From Phascolomyces articulosus (lineage: Eukaryota; Mucoromycota; Mucoromycetes; Mucorales; Lichtheimiaceae), in contig JAIXMP010000049.1 of NCBI GenBank assembly GCA_025677815.1, positions 186,001-250,000 on the forward strand: 64,000 bases of DNA, written 5' to 3'. Under the pieces are notes generated by a model. That model was not told the origin of the DNA and ran no database searches. It worked only from the letters and a program-made list of their open reading frames with translations. Below, piece after piece: positions 22,827 through 32,941 of this stretch. Each line of letters begins with the position of its first letter. Position 1 is the stretch's first letter. A program made the translations under genes and the position numbers.

Positions 22827-23679
22827 TTATGATCTGGGCTTTTCCTTCTTTTCCTTGTACAAAGCAAGCAAAGAGACACCGGCGACCTTGACGACCTTGA
22901 AACGGACACCAGGAATATCACCAATGGCACGACCCTTACGACCGAAACCGGCAATAAGGACTTCGTCGTTTTCGTCGACATAGTTCAAACAACCGTCATT
23001 GGGAACGAAAGCGGTGACCTTCTTGCCGTTCTTGATAAGTTGGACACGAACACACTTACGAATAGCAGAGTTAGGTTGCTTGGCTTCAACACCACTATAA
23101 TAATTTAAATTATTTTTAAAGAATTAGTTTAAGTCCACATTTTGGGGATATGATATAGATCGATTTATGGTGTTTTCCATTGGTAGATGTTCTCGAGGTG
23201 GTTGTTGATATATAGAGAGAGAATGTAAGGAAAGAAAGCTTACATCTTTTCAAGGACAATGCCCTTGGCGTGAGAAGCACCGCCAAATGGATTGGAGCGG
23301 AAAGCAGTACCAAGGGCACGCTTCTTGTATTGCTTATCGGCCCAACGTTGTTCGCGACGGTGGAATCGAAGCTTACGGGCTGCGTTCAAACCTCTAGGCT
23401 GTCCCTTACCTATTCATTTATAATTTATAATTTCAATGAGGGGAAAAAAAATCAATTAATAAAAAAAATCAACATTGAAAAAGGAGCATTGGGAAATAGT
23501 TCGTATTGATATATATGGTGTTAATCCCCTCTATCCAATTTTTTTTCAATAATGAAAAAAATAACATTCGTTCGTTTTCTTCGATTCCATTTCATGTCAA
23601 TACTATGGATGGAATGTATGTATGTATGGATAGGGTAAGGGGATGGATGGATGGATTAGTTCTATGGACACGTACCCAT
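22827..23679 (-). CDS. RPS23: 40S ribosomal protein S23 (uS12), 3 exons with a 4-base first exon
   Basis: Exons 23679-23676 (ATGG), 23409-23244 and 23094-22827 give 145 residues, the usual length. The protein begins [20 protein letters not shown] and ends [29 protein letters not shown] and [17 protein letters not shown] are hallmark decoding-centre sequences of uS12, which sits at the A site of the small ribosomal subunit and contributes to codon recognition. The start codon plus one base forms a micro-exon followed by GTACGT, placed from the need for MG before KGQPRG and from an exact in-phase ATGG-GTACGT. Intron 1 contains CCAT tetranucleotide repeats. The gene is divergent from RPL36. Confidence 0.93.
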
Positions 23680-24672
23680 GATGGATGATTTTCAAAAGAG
23701 GGGGTATCACTGGTTGCAAGAAGTCCATCCATCCAAATGGGCGGCCGTTGGACGAAACTCCGTCGAATTTCGTAGTGGTTAATAATACACCTCATTTTTG
23801 CATAAGTGCTTTTTCTTTTTATATTATCCTATTCCTATACTGCTAATCTATCCTTTCTTTTTTCCAGCTTTTCGTCATTTGATAGTCTTTAATGAATTAT
23901 GTAGAATAAAAGCAATTTAAGTAAATAAACAAAATGATAATTCAATTAAAAAATATGACTTGTTAAATCTGTAACTAAATATTGCCGTATTTAACTATCA
24001 TTTTGAACAGTTAATGTTAACGTGCATTTGTATATTTTCATTTATGAACAAAACTACATATACGATTTTTTTTTAAAAAAAATCAAAGAGACAGCTTACT
24101 CATTTATTGAAAGTTAACGAGAAAAATAACGGTATAATAGATACTTCATGGCACTTTTTCAAGAATGTTGAATATATAAGTACTTGAATTCCAAAAAGGT
24201 TTACAAGATAATTTTTCCTTTATTCATTAATGATATCAATATTAATGCTGCTGTTTTCCAATAATAGTATATAGAAGGACAAATCAATCGAAATATTTTG
24301 TTTGATAACTATTACAGTAATAGTTGGGCATAAGTATATATAATTTAGGTCATTTTATTCTTATAATTATCATCATATTAGGATGAGTGTATTATTATTT
24401 GCTATAGTCGCAAAAAAAACGTATTTTATACACTATCCTTATTCTTTATGATTTATAAAAAGTGCAAAAAACCATTCCAATAAACCATAAATATAGCTTC
24501 ACAGGAAAAAAAATGCATACGCTTGTTCTTTTTGAATACAACTATTTTGCTCAGGCATAACAAGTTTGCTCTGGCAAGCAAAAAAAATGAAAAAGGAAAG
24601 GCGGGGTATGAATTTTGGTGAAAAGATGTCCAAGCTTGGGTAAGTGTTTGATCCTTCTCTTTTCATATCGCC
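23680..24672. promoter_or_regulatory. Divergent promoter region between RPS23 and RPL36
   Basis: About 1 kb of non-coding, AT-rich DNA between the start codons of two ribosomal protein genes transcribed away from each other. A shared promoter would fit co-regulation, but the distance also allows two separate promoters. No known ribosomal-protein element could be assigned by eye. Confidence 0.45.
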
Positions 24673-25304
24673 ATGGCACCTCAGCAAAAGACCGGTATCG
24701 CTATTGGCCTCAACAAGGGCCATATCACCACCCGCCGTGAACTCGCCCAAAAGCATTCCCAAAAGAAGGGTGTACGTATTTTGATTCGAATGGATGGATG
24801 GATAGATGGACGATTTTCGATGGATGGATGGTTTTATGGATATATATTTTTTTTATTATTTATCAAAGAATCCTCCATTCAACATTGTTTTTGCCATCCA
24901 TTGGAATGTCTCCATCTATAACCTCATTTAAAAAAAGCAAAGCACTCAATTGATATTCATTTATTTATTTATTATCATTATTCAATATAAATAGGCTCTC
25001 GGTAAGCGTGTTTCTTTCGTCCGCAATGTTGTCCGTGAAGTCACTGGTTTCGCTCCCTATGAACGTCGTGTCATGGAATTGATCAAGAACTCCAAGGACA
25101 AGCGTGCCAAGAAGCTCACTAAGAGAAGAGTAATTATTTTTTTTATTATATTGATATATATATATATAGCCCTTCATTTTTTTAAATAGAGGACAATGAT
25201 ACTAATCTTTTTTGTTTTATTATTTATAGCTCGGTACCTACGTTCGCGCCAAGAAGAAAATGGATGAACTTTCTGGTGTCATTGCTGAATCGCGTCGCCA
25301 CTAA
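24673..25304 (+). CDS. RPL36: 60S ribosomal protein L36 (eL36), 3 exons
   Basis: Exons 24673-24771, 24995-25129 and 25230-25304 are all in phase 0 and give 102 residues, typical for eL36. It starts [20 protein letters not shown]; the middle exon has [20 protein letters not shown] and [14 protein letters not shown]; the end is [12 protein letters not shown]. eL36 is a eukaryote/archaea-specific protein of the large subunit. Intron 1 begins GTACGT and contains an ATGG tetranucleotide repeat. Confidence 0.95.
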
Positions 25305-25769
25305 AAACATCAAACGATTCGAATTTTTTTCTTTCGTGTTAATGTAGTCTGTTGTTTGTTTGTGTGGTTTCTATTCGCATTAAAAAACACAACTGTTTTT
25401 TTTAAAAAAAATACTTCTCTCTCAAAAGCATTTTATATTTTGTTTGGCTTTTCTTGTTTTTTTACAATTGTTGACAGATTTGATATATAATTTATATTTA
25501 TGTACCCAAGCATGAGAAAAAGATATACAGAGTGAAAAAGGAAGAGGGAAAGAGAGTATAAAAAAGAAGAGTATAAAAAATAGACATAAGAGGAAAGGAA
25601 TAAAAAATGGATCGGAAGATGCGGTTTACAAGAATGTGACAAGAGGAGAGGAGAGGATATAACAACGGATTTAAAAATGGCAGATGAAAGAAAAGGATCA
25701 GATGAAAAAAGAAGTGTGGGTGGGTGGTAGTGGAATGATAGTAATAATAATAAATGAGAAAAAAAAAGA
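25305..25769. other. Convergent 3' region between RPL36 and the tubby-like gene
   Basis: The 3' flanks of two convergent genes. The minus-strand side is purine-rich (GAAAGAGAGT, AGAGGAGAGG). Open frames here are low-complexity Ser/Phe/Leu translations and are not called. Confidence 0.4.
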
Positions 25770-27308
25770 TCAATATTGTTCAGGATGATGTTGCTGCCAG
25801 CCTCGTTGACGACGTTGTCTTGAACGCGACATGGATGTATTGGTATTATTTGCCATTTTTCGACGATGTAAACGACAATTAATCCATAAACGATCAAACC
25901 AACCACCAGGCATACAGCATGGACACCAGGTCCACCAGAACCCATATCCCCAGAAGCATCGCATACATCCTGGATCTAATTCTATACTTTTCACTGACCC
26001 AGCACTACCATGATGATGATGGCCACCCAAGGCACCGCTATGCGAACTGTACCATCGATTGGTGGATGCATGTTGACCATCCACGAGTCCTTGATCAGCA
26101 TATTCTCGTTCACCATAAAAAGATCCTAAACTATTATCATCATCATCATCCATCATAGCTGTCGTTGCAAATGTAGGATCTGTCATTAACTGAACTGCTT
26201 CAGGACCTCCTCCCAAAGAACGTAATATAGAGCCAAGATGTTCATGAATCAATAAACCAGAGAGAAGAAGAAATGATGTCAGTTGAATATCATGCACAAG
26301 GTCGAATTTTCTTGGTTGTTCTGTCCATTGAATAAACCGAGAGTCTACAAATTCTGCAATTAGTTTGTCGTTATGGTAACATCTCAAGTCATACGGATGT
26401 TGTTTATGTTGATTTTTGGCTGCAGCAGGAACAAGTTGCCATTGATACGTCTTGTGATTAATCCATACAAATGAAAATAATGATGTCGATGTCGTCAAGG
26501 TAATCACTTTTTCTAATTGTGTTGATATAAAATCCATGGTATGCCAATCTTTACTTGTTAAAGACCATAATGCTTGTTTTTGTGGACCATAAAGTGTGAC
26601 ATAGGGTAAAAGATGATTGGGTACTGTTACGCGTGCGTGTGTATTACTATGATGTTTCGTCATGTCTGTTGTTGATGGTGAAGTCGGTGTTGTTGGTGTG
26701 GCGGTAGCTTTTGTAGTTGTAGCAGAAGTTGTAGAAGTAGCTGCTCTAGTTTGTGTTCGTGTTGTACCATCTTGTTCATTATCTTTTTGAGCGTCATTGG
26801 CTATTATTCCGGCACCTTCTTGAAGTACTTTGTACAGAGCCATTTGCGGTCGGTAGAAAATGAGGTCACTTTTATTTTTATCATTTGTTTGAGTATCGGC
26901 ATTATTATTGTTTTCGTCAATGACGGCTGGTGTACTGGTAGTAATGGGACGACAGATGGTACAAAAGCCGTGGTAATCATCTGTTGATAATACATTGGGA
27001 TCTTTGGCAATGGTAGGATGATCATACTGCACATTGAGCTCGAGAAGTATGGAACTATTGGTTGTTGGATTGGTACAAGGAGGAGAGGGTGGCATCATGG
27101 GGGTAGTATCGGTTTTCATAGGCATAGCTACAGGATAAAGATACTCTTTTCGTTGGTGGACGAGTGGTGGTGGAGCGGCGACAAAGTATTCAGTATTTTT
27201 ATTCTTTTTATTGATATTATTATCTACAAGCTCATTATTGTTGTTGGGAATGGTAACAACGACTGGAGCAGCATTCGGACCAGCCGATGCAGACGAAGAA
27301 AACGCCAT
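25770..27308 (-). CDS. Single-exon protein with a possible tubby/LURP-like domain and Cys/Trp-rich C-terminus
   Basis: Uninterrupted frame of 512 residues. The N-terminal 210 residues are low complexity (Asn, Pro, Thr). The central part has VTLYGPQKQALWSL, FVWINHKTYQWQLVP, DLRCYHNDKLIAEFVDSRF and FDLVHDIQLTSFLLLSGLLI. A beta-rich pattern with a tryptophan hairpin followed by a hydrophobic C-terminal helix is what I would expect of tubby-like/LURP-one or DUF6593-type folds; this is inference. The tail contains CMRCFWGYGFWWTWCPCCMP, with clustered Cys and aromatic residues suggesting lipidation or a membrane-facing segment. It ends in a basic Arg/Gln stretch and a TGA stop, so TGA works as a stop in this genome. 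No function is assigned. Confidence 0.65.
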   Translation of the reverse strand: MAFSSSASAGPNAAPVVVTIPNNNNELVDNNINKKNKNTEYFVAAPPPLVHQRKEYLYPVAMPMKTDTTPMMPPSPPCTNPTTNSSILLELNVQYDHPTIAKDPNVLSTDDYHGFCTICRPITTSTPAVIDENNNNADTQTNDKNKSDLIFYRPQMALYKVLQEGAGIIANDAQKDNEQDGTTRTQTRAATSTTSATTTKATATPTTPTSPSTTDMTKHHSNTHARVTVPNHLLPYVTLYGPQKQALWSLTSKDWHTMDFISTQLEKVITLTTSTSLFSFVWINHKTYQWQLVPAAAKNQHKQHPYDLRCYHNDKLIAEFVDSRFIQWTEQPRKFDLVHDIQLTSFLLLSGLLIHEHLGSILRSLGGGPEAVQLMTDPTFATTAMMDDDDDNSLGSFYGEREYADQGLVDGQHASTNRWYSSHSGALGGHHHHGSAGSVKSIELDPGCMRCFWGYGFWWTWCPCCMPGGWFDRLWINCRLHRRKMANNTNTSMSRSRQRRQRGWQQHHPEQY

Positions 27309-27933
27309 GAACTATATATTTTTATATATTTATAAGAGAGTGGGAGAGAGAGAAAGAGGAGTAAGAGGAGGAAATATAAAAAAAATAGTTTACTAAATGA
27401 AAAAAATGGGTAACTCCAAAAATAAAAGGTTGTGAGTTTCAATTCGCTCTTCCGTCTCTTTAGGTTGTTATTATATGTGGTGATGAAGATGAATTGGATA
27501 TGTGGTGATCAATTAAGTTTTCCCTCCCTTTCCAAGTTTAACCGTTTTGGCTCTAAAAAAGACTGCTATTTTTATTAATAGATACCAAGCCCATCACTTC
27601 CTAATTTATTAACAAAAGGCCGTTATTATCAAAAGGATCGTCCAATTTTACACTTACACAACAACACATATACACACAAAAAAAAACCAAAGACAGAATA
27701 AAAAGGGACTAGTTCCACGATAAAACGTTTCTTTGTACAAACAAACTGAAAATAGTTTATATAAAATTGCTTTTTTTTTTGTGTAGGCAGAATTTGAAGA
27801 AAAAAAGAGGATTTATAAAAAAAAAGAGTATGTTTATCCTTTTCGTGTCTTTTTTTTAAAAAAAGATAATGACTAGTTTATATTTTTATATATAATTTAT
27901 ATATTTAAACGGCATCTAATTATTTTACAATTG

Positions 27934-27965
<32 letters not shown>

Positions 27966-28039
27966 ATAAGTTAGTTATCTTTTTTTTTTACTTTTGACAC
28001 ACACACGCACAATATCTCCCTTCTCAAAATGATGTAATT
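27309..28039. other. Intergenic between OSCP and the tubby-like gene
   Basis: Promoter side of the minus-strand gene ending at 25770 and 3' side of OSCP. It contains T/A tracts and a (TA)n run of about 28 bases near 27934-27961. No gene is recognised. Confidence 0.45.
27934..27961. repeat. (TA)n microsatellite
   Basis: About 14 TA units upstream of the OSCP 3' end. Confidence 0.7.
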
Positions 28040-29186
28040 CTATTTACCAGTAACAAGTTTGTTCAACTTGGCAATCTTGGAAGAGACGGTCAAGTCAATG
28101 CTCTTGTCGCCAATTTCGACAAGGATACCACCGAGGATATCGGGCTTAACCTTGTTGGAGACCAACAACTTCTTGCCTTCAGCGAGCTTGCTCTTTTGCA
28201 AAGAGTCAGAGATCTTGTTCAAGGTAGCCTTGTCAAGTTCCTGAATACAAAAATAAATCAATGTAAGAATTATATCAATCGGTACATCATCGTCATCAAT
28301 ATCCAGCATGTCATCCTATATTATCCACCTTATATATATATATATACAATCCACATCCGTTCCATTCTTCTCCATGATACATAAACATTTCTCCCCATAT
28401 GTCATACTATTTCTACTTTTGTATATTATACAAAATTTCTCTTTTCCCCCGTCTCAAAGTACAATAATAATTACCTTGGCAGAGGTGACAGTCAAAGGCA
28501 ATTCATTGCGGTGGGCACTCATCAATTCAGCGTAGGCAGACAAAACCTTGGCGGTTTGGTCCAAACGGCTGTTTTGGTTCAAAACATCGAACAAGTTCTT
28601 GGTCAAGGGGTTAACCTTACCAGCCTTGCCCAACAAAGCAGAAATACCATCAGCCTTAGCTTGACGGGTGACAGTGGGGTTTTCCAAGAAAGCTTGAACG
28701 CCCTTATCCTTGTTGATGGAGTTTTGGAGTTGGGTCAAGTCGCGTTCAACAGCTTCGAGCGCGTTTTCACGAGCAGCAGCAGTGTACAAAGCGGTAGCGT
28801 AACGACCATCAAGACCGTACAAAGTAATTGGTGGCTATTTTTTTAATAATAATCATAATTCATGTGTCAATGGATGGATGGGTCAATAAAATTTCGTGTA
28901 TTCTTTTTCTTTTTCGTTTGTATCAATTTAAAACTAGATATAGAGTGTTGTATGTTTTTCTTGGATTGTATATATTTATATATTTTTTTTAAAAAAAATA
29001 ATTTTGATTGTTTACCTTGGTGGAGGTTGCGGCAGCGTAGCCACGGGCCAACTATAATTAAACAATAATAAATGATACAAAAATGAGTTTTTTCTTTATA
29101 AAAAGAATCGAGATTATTAAATAGAAAGAAAGCGAAATGCGTACCTTGGGGGCAGCAGTCGTCAAGCGAGTGAATCGGGAGGCCAT
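28040..29186 (-). CDS. ATP5: Mitochondrial F1Fo ATP synthase subunit 5 (OSCP), 4 exons
   Basis: Exons 29186-29145, 29051-29016, 28834-28475 and about 28240-28040 give 212 residues, the usual length of fungal OSCP. The N-terminus MASRFTRLTTAAPK then LARGYAAATSTK is rich in Arg, Ser and Ala without acidic residues, as in a mitochondrial presequence. The mature part starts PPITLYGLDGRYATALYTAA, the OSCP/delta signature, and the C-terminus has VKPDILGGILVEIGDKSID, equally typical. OSCP forms the peripheral stalk that links F1 to the membrane sector. Exons 1 and 2 are only 42 and 36 bases. Confidence 0.94.
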
Positions 29187-29537
29187 TTGTGTTAGTGGTG
29201 GAGAGAGAGTATAGAAACTAAGAGTTTTTTTTTTCAGCCCTTACCCCCTCACTAATTTTTTCTCGGACCCTCGCACACTAACAACAGCGACAGGGTGTGA
29301 CGTCGTCGCCGTGTAATTTTTTTTTTGTGCTTGTCGATTTAATCCACCAATGAATTTTTAATATCTCCTTCCAACCTGTCAAAAAAAAGTCAGTTTTCCT
29401 TATGTTTGTTGTTTCTATCAATTTAAAAGATTCCCAATTTGAACACTCTCTCAAATGGCATTTTAATAGTACAATATTTTATATTATTTTATTATATGAT
29501 GTAGATACATGATTAAAAATGTGAAGCTATTCTTCTA
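29187..29537. promoter_or_regulatory. OSCP upstream region and 3' flank of the next F-box gene
   Basis: Short non-coding stretch; immediately before the OSCP start the coding strand has a purine/pyrimidine-biased leader and T/A tracts (about 29225 and 29320). No other feature is seen. Confidence 0.4.
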
Positions 29538-31732
29538 CTAGTATCGATTTAAATATAATCCTCCCGAGTGAAAATAAGGGCGTTGTGCCTCATAAAATGT
29601 ATTATTCAAGAAAGGATGCTCCCTGAATACATCATTAAAATTATAATTAAAGTCTGTGTCTAATTGTTGTTCTGTAAAATAGTTGATGTTTTTACTGATG
29701 ATTTCAAAATCACGAGATACTGTTGCATTAAATTTAACGCGATCCATCACAACAGTCTTTAAACTTGCACACTTGTCCAACATTTGTGTAAAACCAGCTG
29801 CATCCACACGAATTGGACCAGACGAGGTAGCATATGTCGAAAACCGACAAAGTGTTGATATATTGCAAAGTCCCTTAAAAAAAGCAGGCGGCATGATGCG
29901 TACGTTAGCTATTCTCAAACGTTCCAATTCAGATGCATTCTGTCCGAGCATACGAGCAAATTGACACATGTCACTTTCTGAGGAACGTTCTGGATGAAGT
30001 ACAGCATCAATTCGTTTGAGGCTTGGACATGGAAAAGATATCATGGATGTAAGGAGGTTGAACGTAATGTTGGATGCTCTAATGAGTCTAATTTCACGAA
30101 TATTAAATTGCTGTTGTTGCTGTTGCTGAGGTGTTAATTGCACGCTATCGTCATCATCATGACCAAGGATCATATTGACTCGATCGAGTTCCAAATAACG
30201 TATATGAGACCAATATTGTTCGAAAAATTGTGAAAAATTGATTAGCACCAGTGATGTGGATCTTATTACCAAAGTTTCCAAGCTGGAGCAATGATTGAGC
30301 ATGGTTTCCAAAGCAATAATAACGTTACGTTGAAATGGAATTCCTTCTAATACCAATGTCTGTAAATGAGGTGCTACTTGCAATGAAAAATTTCGAAAAA
30401 TTGATGACCATCCTGTTTCCAGGAGAGTAGGTGTGTTATTAGGGTTGAAAATGTCAGTTATTTGACCTATATAGCCCAAAACAAGATGTTTTAAACTTGG
30501 TGCATGACGATTGAAAACCGGACTTAGTTTTATTGGGTCATATTTATTCAATCCATATGTAGAAAAATATTGTAGATTTCCCAAAGTACTGTCAGTCGTT
30601 GCTAATGATGACTGTCGTTGTTGAGTAGTTGATGCTGTAATTCTATTGTTGTTTTTTTCAGTGTATCTGCACTGATAAGAATCATACAAAGGATCAAAAA
30701 CGTACTTGCGCAAGTAATCATTTATATCAACACGACCATCATCGTTTCTAAAGTAATCAGTGTAAATATCAAAATAAACAAGCTTGGGGCACCAATATAA
30801 AACCATGTCGAGATCATTAGGCATAGCACCATTTCGACTACGACCTCTGTGTGTAGTATGTAAACTGGCGCATAATCTGAATGACCGTAGATTGGGGCAC
30901 TTTTTAAGTAAGGGTTCCAGTCGAAATTGAAAATCCATTCCACAATACAGGTTCAAATCCGTAAGTTGTTCAAATTGATATTGTCCTGTTTGATGATCGA
31001 AAAAGTGGTGTTGTTGCTGTAGCCGTTGCGCTGGCGCTACCATGCTTATTACTGGATCATTACTATATACTTGATGCAAAGTGTAGGCGTGAGTGGAAGC
31101 ATCGAATTTAAATCGCTTAAGGTTCGGACATGTTTGAAAAACATAATCAAACGAAGAATTAGAAACATGTTGTTCCAATTTCAACTCGGTGATGTATGTT
31201 CCTAGTTGTCTCAACAATGGTAAAAAGGTCTCCTGTTTTGCGGTAGAACATTTTTTGAATGCTGCGCAATTGAAAAATGACAGTGAGAGAAAATAACTAT
31301 TAGGAACCTGTTATAGCAATGCTGACCTCTTTTTCATCGTCCTTATCAAAATCAAAGTAAACAACGAGGATACTACATACTTATTCTTTGAATATTTAGA
31401 CATCCATGCTTAATAAGTAGTTGCAAGATGGTATATAGATTTTTTTCTCGAAATCGAGTCAGCGTAACGTGTTTTACATGTTTCCCAAGAAATTGTAACC
31501 AGACACGGTTTTTTAAAATAGAACGGCGACTTCCATAAAGTTGCATAGTTGACCAAGCACCTTTAGCATACTGAGGAATAAGATTGTACCAGGCACGGCA
31601 TACTTGCATACATCGTAAAGAATCAGAAGGAGTGAGACGTGTGAAAATCTCGAGTATAATGTCACTTGGCAATTGGTAGAAAAACATGACATTGTCTTCA
31701 ATGGAAAACTCGCCATTGAACTCGATTGCCAT
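29538..31732 (-). CDS. F-box/leucine-rich-repeat protein (2 exons)
   Basis: Exons 31732-31381 and 31261-29538 are joined by a GTATGT...GCAG intron (phase 1) and give about 691 residues. The F-box is at residues 19-62: YQLPSDIILEIFTRLTPSDS followed by LRCMQVCRAWYNLI, a near-consensus Skp1-binding motif close to the N-terminus. The remainder has LRR-type segments such as CPNLKRFKFD, FEQLTDLNLYCGMDF, CPKLVYFDIYT and CSSLETLVIRSTSL. It is probably a substrate adaptor of an SCF ubiquitin ligase; no substrate can be named. It stands in tandem with another F-box gene downstream on the same strand, separated by a 1.2 kb intergenic region. Confidence 0.82.
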
Positions 31733-32941
31733 GCTGATGACTTATTAGAAATAAAAAAAAAGGAAATGAAGTATGCTGCTGTGAATGCCAGAGGAGTTTT
31801 TATTGACTTTGCCTGATTATTTTTGATACAGGTTACTGCGCCTTCTTAAAATGGTTATCTAAATTCTCAAGCCTCAGCCTTTACTCAAAATATACAAAAT
31901 AGGCATCTGCAAGAAGTAATTGGATCCAAAGTAAGTGGATCCAATTTGAGCATATTCATAAAATAAAAACACTTGCTAATATAGAATTCATCTGTTAAAC
32001 CGATGCCCTCCAAATCCTCTCGTTGGAAAAGGAAACGTGGTCAACTTGGGCAGGAGCAGTTAATTATACAGTTAGTATGTATATGTGGTCAAACAAGATG
32101 TCACCATCCATTTCTCCTCTTTTTTTTTTTTTCCAATTAAATAATAATACATTGAATATAGACAAAGCTTATTAACAGCGAAGGTTTAGTAATCCCAACA
32201 AATGTCAATGGTTATCTTTACATAAACAGCATGAGTTTATATATTTATATACTCAAAGGTACGATTTTTTTTCTTTTTTCAACATTGCTCTTTAGATCAC
32301 GAAACGAAAAACAAAAAAGAGTCTTTTGGGTCAGGTAGGAGAGCGCGACTCCAAAAAGAGGTTTTCAAAATCTTTTATATAACAGAAAGAAAATGAAAGA
32401 ATTAAACGCAAAGTTTAGGGGTAGGAAAAAGTACCTGAATTTTGTACATGTCTGAATCACACAATGAATCACCAAAAATTAAAATAATAATAATATGCGA
32501 ACCAAAATTTCCTTATACGTTAAAGAAAACTCGACTTTTATTACTTTCCGATTGAGTGTCTATTTTGCTATATGCTATGATAAAAACAGTGATGGTAACA
32601 AAAAATGAAGTAAATGTCAAAAAGAAATATACAATGCCGCCGCCATAGAATTTTATGCAGAGTTTAAGTAGTACCCTCACCCATCAACCAAAAGCTTATT
32701 TTTTTGTCTCACCTTGGTCACAAGAGATATATCTCTCCGTAGCCCGATTTATTTGTCAGGGTTCCCAGCAATTGGGTTTTCTTTATACGATTTCCTTTTT
32801 ATGCAGATCATCATTATGAGAAGTGTTTTATTCATTACATACAATAATATACAAGATTATACACTTTATTTACATATTTTGATACATAATTTTTCTTTTA
32901 TATATTATTACATTATAATTATTTTGTTTCATTAACATCAA
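31733..32941. other. Intergenic between two F-box genes
   Basis: No gene is recognised. A short plus-strand frame from an ATG near 32003 gives MPSKSSRWKRKRGQLGQEQ, strikingly basic and ribosomal-protein-like, but no second exon could be attached and it is left uncalled. Confidence 0.35.

Noticed and set aside
31980..32100. Short basic frame, MPSKSSRWKRKRGQLGQEQ, as a ribosomal protein
   Set aside because: No continuation exon and no match to a recalled ribosomal protein family.
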